This document shows, one piece after another, positions 20,467-28,533 of a DNA stretch of 45,801 nt. The stretch comes from Paludibacter sp. (lineage in GTDB: Bacteria > Bacteroidota > Bacteroidia > Bacteroidales > Paludibacteraceae). The DNA lies in assembly GCA_013426815.1 (NCBI GenBank), contig JACDZH010000006.1, positions 1 through 45,801 on the forward strand. The letters run 5' to 3'. Numbering within the stretch: the stretch's first letter is position 1; the number at the start of each line of letters is the position of its first letter. The translations under genes and the position numbers were made by a program. The notes under the pieces are model-generated. The model saw nothing but the letters and a program-made list of their open reading frames with translations. It ran no database searches and was not told where the DNA came from.

Positions 20467-21099
20467 ATGGAAAAGTTAATTCCAAACCAGAGTTATCATA
20501 TTTACAATCATGCCAATGGGTTTGAAAACGTATTTAATGAGCGTGAAAATTATCGTTATTTCTTGGAAAAGTATAAGGAATATATTGATCCTATTGCCGA
20601 AACGTACTCTTATTGCCTGATGCCCAATCATTTTCATTTGGTGTTGCGAATGCGAAAGCGAGAGGTGATAGAGGAGATAATATATCGAAAGCGCAGCTTT
20701 TCCAAAGTTTCTTTCAACTTTGGAAAAGCTGATATAAGCGACGAGGAAATTGATAAGTATTTATCCAAGCAGTTTTCTAATCTGTTTAGTAGTTACACGC
20801 AGTCGTACAATAAGTTTTTGAAACGTATGGGGTCGCTGTTTGTAAAAAATTTTAAACGAGAACCACTTTTGGATAAAGGGCATTTTATAACCGAAATAAT
20901 GTACACGCACCGTAACCCCATACATCATGGCTTTAGAACAGATTTTGATAAGTGGGAATTCAGTTCGTATTATGATATTACATCTGGTAATAATGAATTA
21001 GTGGAAGTAGATAAACTGCTGAAAATGTTTGGAGGAAAAGAACAATTTATTAATATGCATAGTGAATACTTGAGAGATTGGAAAAGTAAATATATTTGA
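20467..21099 (+). mobile_element. REP-associated tyrosine transposase (RAYT, Y1/IS200-like TnpA)
   Basis: YCLMPNHFHLVLR HUH motif; GSLFVKNFKREPL; YTHRNPIHHGF; associated REP palindromes. Confidence 0.88.
20695..20730. repeat. REP-like palindrome inside the RAYT ORF
   Basis: AGCTTTTCCAAAGTT-TCTTTC-AACTTTGGAAAAGCT: perfect 15-bp stem, 6-nt loop. Confidence 0.85.
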
Positions 21100-21119
21100 T
21101 TTGTTTTCTTTTTCTTTTT

Positions 21120-21180
21120 CAACTTTTCCAAAGTTGAAAGAAACTTTGGAAAAATTGAGAAAGAAATTTTGGAAAAGTTG
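21120..21180. repeat. REP-like palindrome cluster downstream of RAYT (inverted orientation)
   Basis: CAACTTTTCCAAAGTTGAAAGAAACTTTGGAAAAATTG plus extra arm TTTTGGAAAAGTTG; reverse complement is near-identical to the internal palindrome including the asymmetric loop. Confidence 0.8.
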
Positions 21181-21356
21181 AAAGACCAAATAGAGGCTTC
21201 GCTCCCACCAAGTTCAATTTTAAAGAGTTTTTTTGCCCGACAGAATGAACTAAATATATTGATTGGAATTGGAAAAAAAACATAGATTCATAACACTTTT
21301 GGCGTGACACCTTTAGCGTGATACAAATAGTGTGATGAAATTACAGGAAAATAGTT

Positions 21357-21364
21357 TATCTTTG
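21357..21364 (+). promoter_or_regulatory. -7 element TATCTTTG for the ATPase gene
   Basis: tttatctttgcatc 26 nt 5' of the ORF. Confidence 0.5.
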
Positions 21365-21389
21365 CATCTAAATATTTAAGAGAATAGCA

Positions 21390-22526
21390 ATGAAAAAATC
21401 ATTTAATCCCTTTAATACAATAGGTTATGTATCTGAAAAGTACTTTTGCGACAGACAAAGCGAACTAAAGATACTACTTCAAAATGCAAACAACAGGATA
21501 AATACCACACTTATTTCGGGTCGAAAATATGGTAAATCAGCACTTATTTATCGTTTTTTTGAAGAATTAAACAAAGAAAATGAGTGTATTTGCATTTATT
21601 TTGATATTTATTCTACGCAAAATCTGAAAGAGTTTACGGAATTATTGGCTGCTAAGGTGATGCAGAAGTTTCCGCAAAAAGAAAGCATAGGGAAGCGATT
21701 TTGGAATTATCTGAAAACCTTACGACCTGTTATGACTTACGATGGGCTATCTGGACAGCCCGAAGTTCATTTCGAATTTACACAACCCAAAGAGTACGAA
21801 CGGACGCTAACAAGTATTTTACAGTTTTTAGACGAACAAAAGTCTCCGGTTTTACTTGCCATCGACGAATTTCAGCAAGTGGCATTATATCCCGAAAAAA
21901 ATACAGAAGCTATTTTACGGACAATTATCCAAACACTACACAATGTACAGTTTATTTTTAGCGGAAGTCATCGACATTTGATGGTGGAGATATTTAGCAG
22001 TGCAAAACGTCCATTTTATTCGAGTACGCAAAGCATGACTTTGGTAGAAATTCCATACAGCATTTACAAAGAATTTATTATGGGGCACTTTACCGAAAAC
22101 AAAAAAGAAATTAGCACCGAGATGGTAGATTTTATACTGGATTGGACATATAACCATACCTATTACACCCAATTTTTGTGTAATAAGTTATTTGCATGTG
22201 CTAACCGAAAACCGGATTTATCTTATGTAAAAACTATTTGCAGTACAATTTTAGAAGCAGAGCAAGGCAATTTCTTACAATACCGAAATTTGCTTACAAC
22301 ATTCCAGTGGAAATTGTTAATTGCTATTGCCAAAGAAGAAAAACTATACCAGCCACAATCGAAAGAATTTATACAGAAGTACAAATTAGGCGCTGCATCG
22401 ACCGTAAAAAAAACCATAGCTTCGCTTATCGAAAAAGAAATGGTATTTGTGCACATTGAGAAAGAGGAAAGTTATTATCGCATTTATGACGTTTTTATGA
22501 TGCGTTGGATGCAAAAAACTTATTGA
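21390..22526 (+). CDS. P-loop ATP-binding protein (archaeal-ATPase/STAND-like AAA family)
   Basis: Walker A-like SGRKYGKSALIYRF; hydrophobic Walker B VLLAIDEFQQ; FIFSGSHRHLM sensor; C-terminal winged-helix-like part AASTVKKTIASLIEKEMVF. Confidence 0.82.
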   Translation: MKKSFNPFNTIGYVSEKYFCDRQSELKILLQNANNRINTTLISGRKYGKSALIYRFFEELNKENECICIYFDIYSTQNLKEFTELLAAKVMQKFPQKESIGKRFWNYLKTLRPVMTYDGLSGQPEVHFEFTQPKEYERTLTSILQFLDEQKSPVLLAIDEFQQVALYPEKNTEAILRTIIQTLHNVQFIFSGSHRHLMVEIFSSAKRPFYSSTQSMTLVEIPYSIYKEFIMGHFTENKKEISTEMVDFILDWTYNHTYYTQFLCNKLFACANRKPDLSYVKTICSTILEAEQGNFLQYRNLLTTFQWKLLIAIAKEEKLYQPQSKEFIQKYKLGAASTVKKTIASLIEKEMVFVHIEKEESYYRIYDVFMMRWMQKTY

Positions 22527-22527
22527 G

Positions 22528-22554
22528 AATGTAGAATGTAGAATGTAGAATTGA
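22528..22554. repeat. Left arm of perfect 27-bp inverted repeat (AATGTAGAATGTAGAATGTAGAATTGA)
   Basis: Exact reverse complement at 23862-23888. Confidence 0.9.
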
Positions 22555-22564
22555 CCTAATTTTT

Positions 22565-23479
22565 ATGATTAAACGTACGCTTTATTTTGGTAATCCGGCT
22601 TATCTGAGTATGCGAAATGCTCAGTTGGTCATTCATTTACCCGAAGCCAATGGCATGGACGACCGCACCGGAAACAATACCATTCCAATAGAAGACATTG
22701 GTGTGTTGGTGTTGGATAACAAACAAATCACCATCACTCATGGACTTATTGAGGCTTTGCTGGCAAATAACTGTGCATTGATAAGCTGCGACAGTAGCCG
22801 AATGCCGGTAGGATTAATGCTTCCATTAAATGGAAATACAACACAAAGCGAACGTTTTAAAGACCAGATTGAGGATTCGCTCCCACTCAAGAAACAACTT
22901 TGGCAACAAACCATACAATGCAAAATCGAGAATCAGGCTTACGTACTCAAAACTATGCATGGTGCAATGGTAAAAAATATGTTGGCATGGGTAGCTGAAG
23001 TAAAAAGTGGCGACAGCGATAACCTCGAAGCCCGTGCAGCTGCCTATTATTGGAAAAACATGTTTCCACAGATTCCAGATTTCACAAGAGGTCGCGAAGG
23101 CATTCCGCCCAACAATTTACTGAATTATGGATATGCCATATTGCGCGCCGTAGTGGCACGTGGATTGGTGAGTAGTGGACTGCTGCCGACGCTTGGTATT
23201 CACCATCATAATCGCTACAATGCATATTGCCTTGCCGATGATATTATGGAACCATACCGTCCTTTTGTTGATAAATTGGTGATAGAGATTTTAGAAAGTG
23301 GAGCTGAATTTACGGAGTTAGACAAATCGCTTAAAGCAAAATTACTCAATATTCCGGTTTTGGATGTGATGATAAATGAACAACGAAGTCCGTTGATGAT
23401 TGCAGTAGGATTTACATGCTCTTCATTGGCGAAATGTTATGCGGGTGAAAGCCGAAAGATTTTATATCCAAGTTTTTGA
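22565..23479 (+). CDS. cas1: Type II CRISPR-associated endonuclease Cas1
   Basis: IKRTLYFGNPAYLSMRNAQLVIH; EDIGVLVLDN; LLNYGYAILRAVVARGLVSSGLLPTLGIHHHNRYNAYCLADDIMEPYRPFVD. Confidence 0.96.
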   Translation: MIKRTLYFGNPAYLSMRNAQLVIHLPEANGMDDRTGNNTIPIEDIGVLVLDNKQITITHGLIEALLANNCALISCDSSRMPVGLMLPLNGNTTQSERFKDQIEDSLPLKKQLWQQTIQCKIENQAYVLKTMHGAMVKNMLAWVAEVKSGDSDNLEARAAAYYWKNMFPQIPDFTRGREGIPPNNLLNYGYAILRAVVARGLVSSGLLPTLGIHHHNRYNAYCLADDIMEPYRPFVDKLVIEILESGAEFTELDKSLKAKLLNIPVLDVMINEQRSPLMIAVGFTCSSLAKCYAGESRKILYPSF

Positions 23480-23481
23480 GA

Positions 23482-23844
23482 ATGGAGAATGTACTGAAAT
23501 ATAAATCGTATGCTTTTGCCATTAGGACAGTAAAATTATACAAATATTTAAGCAGCGAACAAAAAGAATTTGTGCTATCAAAACAGATTTTACGGTCAGG
23601 AACATCAATAGGTGCAAATATAGAAGAAGCAAATTCGGGTCAAAGCAAAAAGGATTTTATTGCAAAACTATCCATATCGTTAAAAGAGGCAAAAGAAACC
23701 CATTATTGGCTGAGACTACTCCGCGACTGCGAATTCTTAAATCAAAATATGTTCGATTCATTGTTGAACGATTGCAATGAACTGTTCTCATTACTTACCA
23801 TTATTATTAAAACTTCACGAAAAAACGAACAAAACAAAATCTAA
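23482..23844 (+). CDS. Four-helix-bundle protein (S23/IVP, PF05635-type)
   Basis: AIRTVKLYKYL..LSKQILRSGTSIGANIEEANSGQSKKDFIAKLSISLKEAKETHYWLRLL signature; ORF track starts at TTG 23476, ATG at 23482 preferred. Confidence 0.9.
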   Translation: MENVLKYKSYAFAIRTVKLYKYLSSEQKEFVLSKQILRSGTSIGANIEEANSGQSKKDFIAKLSISLKEAKETHYWLRLLRDCEFLNQNMFDSLLNDCNELFSLLTIIIKTSRKNEQNKI

Positions 23845-23858
23845 TTCTACATTCTTAA

Positions 23859-24224
<366 letters not shown>

Positions 24225-24288
24225 ATTTTAATAACTTACCCAATTTTTAAAAAGTTTTATTCAACATTGGTATAAATATTTAGAAACA

Positions 24289-24315
24289 AAAATCCCGTTC
24301 GGTGAACGGGATTTT
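24289..24315. terminator. Bidirectional terminator between cas2 (+) and CRISPR array (-)
   Basis: AAAATCCCGTTC-GGT-GAACGGGATTTT perfect 12-bp stem, T-rich both ways. Confidence 0.8.
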
Positions 24316-24391
24316 ATTTTGATAAACAGACTGATTTTAAATCCTAAATTTTGCGATAAATACCTGACTTGATGAAACTTACACAGCATCT

Positions 24392-24976
24392 GTTGTTTAT
24401 CAATGTCAAAGATACAATTTTTGAAAGCAAATCACAACCATCTGGTATTGGGGTGGCTATAATAGTGGTTGTTTATCAATGTCAAAGATACAATTTTTGA
24501 AAGCAAATCACAACACATTGTTAATTCCAATAGGAAGAAATAAGTTGTTTATCAATGTCAAAGATACAATTTTTGAAAGCAAATCACAACTTGTAAATCA
24601 TTATTCAGATTTGCCCCACTTGTTGTTTATCAATGTCAAAGATACAATTTTTGAAAGCAAATCACAACGAAGTGCTTAGTGCTTTATTACTTGATGATGT
24701 TGTTTATCAATGTCAAAGATACAATTTTTGAAAGCAAATCACAACATTGAACACAGCGGTTATTTGATTTTGGATGTTGTTTATCAATGTCAAAGATACA
24801 ATTTTTTAAAGCAAATCACAACGCCGGAGTACCGGGCATCAAGAAATTATTAAGTTGTTTATCAATGTCAAAGATACAATTTTTGAAAGCAAATCACAAC
24901 AATCTACAATCGGTTTTGTTGCTGCCTTCGTTGTTTATCAATGTCAAAGATACAATTTTTGAAAGCAAATCACAAC
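24392..24976 (-). CRISPR. CRISPR array: 8 repeats of 47 bp, 7 spacers of 29-31 bp; predicted crRNA strand is minus
   Basis: Repeat (+) GTTGTTTATCAATGTCAAAGATACAATTTTTGAAAGCAAATCACAAC at 24392, 24468, 24544, 24622, 24699, 24776 (one G-to-T at 24807), 24854, 24930. Minus orientation GTTGTGATTTGCTTTC.. pairs with the tracrRNA anti-repeat. Confidence 0.98.
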
Positions 24977-25004
24977 ACGATTGTCAACGATAAATTCATA
25001 ATTT

Positions 25005-25199
25005 TCAATGCTTATAATAGCGAAAGCAAATCGAATTTTTCAACTTTATTCTGCCAGTGGAATATTGCTTAAACAAGCTGAAATATTTAGCAATAAGAAT
25101 GAAGTCGATATAAGCGGACTATATCTTTCTGGAGGTGTTTAAGTGGTCAGACTACTATCCGAAAGAAAAATAAAACGGTTAGCCGTTTTGAAAATATAA
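25005..25199 (+). pseudogene. Remnant of a T9SS C-terminal sorting domain, with in-frame stop
   Basis: AKANRIFQLYSASGILLKQAEIFSNKNEVDISGLYLSGGV*VVRLLSERKIKRLAVLKI*: type-A CTD pattern; internal TAA at 25140; no upstream coding portion. Confidence 0.6.
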
Positions 25200-25230
25200 A
25201 ATAAGTTGAAAAAGCAGTATTTGGTAATTT

Positions 25231-25551
25231 TTAGTGTGACAATGCTTTGCTGATTCCTAATAATTCTTGTCTAACTAATTTCAACCGTTCTACAACTTCC
25301 TGTTGTTTTACAATTGTATCTTTTTTCTGACTTAATTTACGTTTTGCACCATTAAGAGTCAGTCTTTGTTCATTTACCAAGTAAATTATTTGTTTGATTA
25401 CAGAGATATCATTCAGCGAGTAAAAACGGGTACCCTTATCGTTTCGTTTTGGTTTTAGTTGTTTAAACTCTTTTTCCCAGAAACGCAAATTTGACTGATT
25501 TACACTAAACATTTCAGCCACCTCTGAGATAGAATAAAAAAGCTTTTCCAT
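25231..25551 (-). CDS. MerR family transcriptional regulator
   Basis: LFYSISEVAEMFSVNQSNLRFWEKEFKQLKPKRNDKGTRFYSLNDISVIKQIIYLV. Confidence 0.92.
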   Translation of the reverse strand: MEKLFYSISEVAEMFSVNQSNLRFWEKEFKQLKPKRNDKGTRFYSLNDISVIKQIIYLVNEQRLTLNGAKRKLSQKKDTIVKQQEVVERLKLVRQELLGISKALSH

Positions 25552-25577
25552 AAAAATTTCAAATTGTAAAAAGATAA

Positions 25578-26864
25578 TTATTTAATGATTTTCAACCTTT
25601 GACCGGTTTGTATCCTCGAACCTTTGATATTATTCCATTTCTTGAGTTTAATAACCGAAATACCATAATGTGCAGCAATACTTCCTAGATTCTGTCCTCG
25701 TTTTACTTTGTGATAAGTTACTCTTTCCGAACCTCCAGGCGACATAGAAGATGATGAAGTCTGTAAAATCTCAATTTCACTTCTACGGTTATTTATCAAC
25801 GAATCAGCTTTATACGAAAGAATTTGATCCATTTTATCTATAAAAGTATTTACATAATTCAATGGTAAACAAAGTGCATAAGGTTTTATATTACCCGGAA
25901 TAATGTCTTTCCGATATTGTGCATTTAACAATCTAATTTCTTCGATAGACAAATTCAACACACTGGCAATCTGCTCCAAATGAATCCTATGATGAATCAT
26001 AATTGTATCGGTAATGATTGGCATATTAACTATTGCAGCACATAAATTATGTTCAGCTGCATAGTGCATAGCATAATTTGCTGCAATAAAAATTGGCACA
26101 TAACTCCTTGTTTCTTTCGGTAGAAAAGGATAAATAGCCCAATAATCACGTTTTCCACCCGACCTCCTAATTGCTTTATTTACATTTCCTGGACCGCAAT
26201 TGTACGAGGCAATAACAAGATTCCAATCGCCATAAATTGAATATAAATCTTTAAGAAATTGCGCAGCAGCCTTAGTGGCTTTATCGGGCGATAAACGTTC
26301 GTCTACCAAACTGTTAATTTCCAAACCATACATTCTACCGGTACCGATCATCAATTGCCACAATCCTGCAGCACCCATTCGTGACACAGCAGTTGTATTG
26401 AGTGCCGATTCTATAATGGATAAATATTTCAACTCCAGAGGCAAATTATTAGCACCCAACACTTGTTCAAAAGTTGGAAAATAATAATGACTCATTCCCA
26501 TCATATATTCTACCTGATGGCGCTTCCTAATGGTATATAAATCAATAAATGATCGGATAGTCGGATTATAAGGCATCTCCATCAAATAAGGCATTTTAGA
26601 CAATCTGAGTTTACATATTGAATCTGAAACTAAAGCTGGCATTTCACTGGATCTGCAATTTGAAGTTTTGGAACGTTTCACAATCCAGGAGTTTAACATA
26701 TAATCCAATGAATTATTGAATTCAACAGGTATATTTATTGAGGAATCCGTATCTAAATCACCTTGAGTGTTTTTATTGGATGTAGTATTAACTCCCTGAG
26801 AATAACCCCACGAACAACTTATTATTAAAAACAGACTTATAGAAAATAAGGTTTTAAAATTCAT
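25578..26864 (-). CDS. Lytic transglycosylase with LysM domain (MltD-like)
   Basis: LPLELKYLSIIESALNTTAVSRMGAAGLWQLMIGTGRMYGL; ASYNCGPGNVNKAIRRSGG; C-terminal LysM YHKVKRGQNLGSIAAHYGISVIKLKKWNNIKG. Confidence 0.92.
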   Translation of the reverse strand: MNFKTLFSISLFLIISCSWGYSQGVNTTSNKNTQGDLDTDSSINIPVEFNNSLDYMLNSWIVKRSKTSNCRSSEMPALVSDSICKLRLSKMPYLMEMPYNPTIRSFIDLYTIRKRHQVEYMMGMSHYYFPTFEQVLGANNLPLELKYLSIIESALNTTAVSRMGAAGLWQLMIGTGRMYGLEINSLVDERLSPDKATKAAAQFLKDLYSIYGDWNLVIASYNCGPGNVNKAIRRSGGKRDYWAIYPFLPKETRSYVPIFIAANYAMHYAAEHNLCAAIVNMPIITDTIMIHHRIHLEQIASVLNLSIEEIRLLNAQYRKDIIPGNIKPYALCLPLNYVNTFIDKMDQILSYKADSLINNRRSEIEILQTSSSSMSPGGSERVTYHKVKRGQNLGSIAAHYGISVIKLKKWNNIKGSRIQTGQRLKIIK

Positions 26865-26894
26865 CTTATATTAATATTTTTCTTATTTAAATTC

Positions 26895-27566
26895 TTATTT
26901 TAGCTTAAAACAGCATTGAATACCAAGCGTATGCGATGAACTCATGGAATTTTTAATCAGCGTTGGTTGAACCCGCAACGATAAGTTTGGACTAATATCA
27001 AAGTCGTATAATTGAGCATCAACATACGCATCCACTATGGTTATAGCATAATAAGCCACAGTAAAAATAACACTTAAATCGCGATAACGTCTATAATTAT
27101 CCTGTGCTGATTTCAAAGTATTGGTGTAACCGCTAATACCACCATAACGTTCAATGGTATATCCTTTGGGAATAATTTCAATAAAACTATTCGTGGTAGG
27201 ATCAGTATCTATTATATCACGATAGGCAGTTTGGTAAGACTTATAACGACTTGCATTCCACGTTATTGCATAAGCAAATCCTAAAAAACCTCCGTAAACT
27301 ATTGGCAATTTCCAATACTTTTTATTTAAAATCTGTCCATAACCAGGTATAATTGCTCCAAACCACACCACTTTTCTCGGATCAGGTTTAAATGGCTTTT
27401 GTTTCAATGTATCATATTCTAGTTCAGCAATTTGCTTAGGTATCGATTCGGACTTTATAATTATTTTTTTTTCAAATGAAAGTTTATTTTCAGACACATC
27501 TTGTGCCCGAGCACTGAGCGACATCAGGAAAATAATTGAAAAAAATATGTTTAAGTATTTAATCAC
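26895..27566 (-). CDS. DUF5683 domain-containing protein
   Basis: PDPRKVVWFGAIIPGYGQILNKKYWKLPIVYGGFLGFAYAITWN; location next to parB. Confidence 0.85.
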   Translation of the reverse strand: MIKYLNIFFSIIFLMSLSARAQDVSENKLSFEKKIIIKSESIPKQIAELEYDTLKQKPFKPDPRKVVWFGAIIPGYGQILNKKYWKLPIVYGGFLGFAYAITWNASRYKSYQTAYRDIIDTDPTTNSFIEIIPKGYTIERYGGISGYTNTLKSAQDNYRRYRDLSVIFTVAYYAITIVDAYVDAQLYDFDISPNLSLRVQPTLIKNSMSSSHTLGIQCCFKLK

Positions 27567-27576
27567 AAATACACAC

Positions 27577-28452
27577 TTAAATTTTATCGAACAATTCCAT
27601 AATGTGTGTTAACTCTTCATCATTCGAAAATGGAATTGAAATTTTTCCTTTACCATCGGGATTACACGAAAATTGTACTTTACCTCCAAAAACCCGACTC
27701 AATTGTTTTTTTAAGTCATCAAATTCCTGCAAACCATTCACCGGATTCAATAACACTTTATGTTTTACATCAAAACTTCCTGTTTCCATATACAAACGAA
27801 CCAATTCTTCAACTTTTCTGACAGTGTAATTGTTTTTAACAATACTCTCATACAGATTCAATTGAGTGTCAGGTTCAGACAATCCTAAAATTGCACGGGC
27901 ATGACCCATATCAATTTTTTTATTCTTAATTCCCACTTGAATTTCGGCAGGCAATCGTAATAATCGAAGGTAATTGGCAATAGTAGTACGCTTTTTACCA
28001 ACACGTTCACTCAGTCGTTCCTGCGTCAATTTATATTCTTCCATCAATCGATAAAATGTAAGTGCAATTTCAATGGCATTCAAATCCTCACGTTGAATAT
28101 TTTCAATCAAAGCCATTTCCATCACCTGCTCATCGGCAGCAGTTTTAATATATGCCGGTATTGATTTTAAGCCAACAAGTTTGGAAGCTCTGAACCTCCG
28201 TTCACCTGCAATAATAAGAAAAGTACTGTCTTCATTTTTCCGTAAAGTAATGGGCGAAATAACGCCTAATTCACGAATTGAAGCAGCCAGTTCGGTTAAA
28301 GTGTCTTCATCAAAATGACTTCGCGGTTGATTTGGATTTGCAAATATCAAATCCATTTCCACTTCGCTGATTGACGAAGAACCACTGGTATTAATGTGCT
28401 CGGTGTCGATTAATGCACCTAAACCTCTTCCTAAACCTGTATATTTTGTCAT
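27577..28452 (-). CDS. parB: Chromosome partitioning protein ParB
   Basis: GLGRGLGALI; PNQPRSHFDEDTLTELAASIRELGVISPITLR; IAGERRFRASKLVGL; ALIENIQREDLNAIE. Confidence 0.96.
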   Translation of the reverse strand: MTKYTGLGRGLGALIDTEHINTSGSSSISEVEMDLIFANPNQPRSHFDEDTLTELAASIRELGVISPITLRKNEDSTFLIIAGERRFRASKLVGLKSIPAYIKTAADEQVMEMALIENIQREDLNAIEIALTFYRLMEEYKLTQERLSERVGKKRTTIANYLRLLRLPAEIQVGIKNKKIDMGHARAILGLSEPDTQLNLYESIVKNNYTVRKVEELVRLYMETGSFDVKHKVLLNPVNGLQEFDDLKKQLSRVFGGKVQFSCNPDGKGKISIPFSNDEELTHIMELFDKI

Positions 28453-28533
28453 TTTTAAATTACAAATTCAATATTAACTATTTACAATTTAACTAACAGA
28501 ACAATATGATTTACAGTATATAAAATCAACTTA

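Noticed and set aside
24479-24993. ORFs 24479-24679 and 24787-24993 with repeated LFINVKDTIFESKSQ
   Set aside because: Translations of the CRISPR repeat; not proteins.
25022-25032. GAAAGCAAATC after the array, as a degenerate ninth repeat or another anti-repeat
   Set aside because: The 11-nt match lies in the AKAN codons of the T9SS CTD remnant, has no flanking repeat similarity and no following hairpin/terminator; better anti-repeats exist at 15709-16077.
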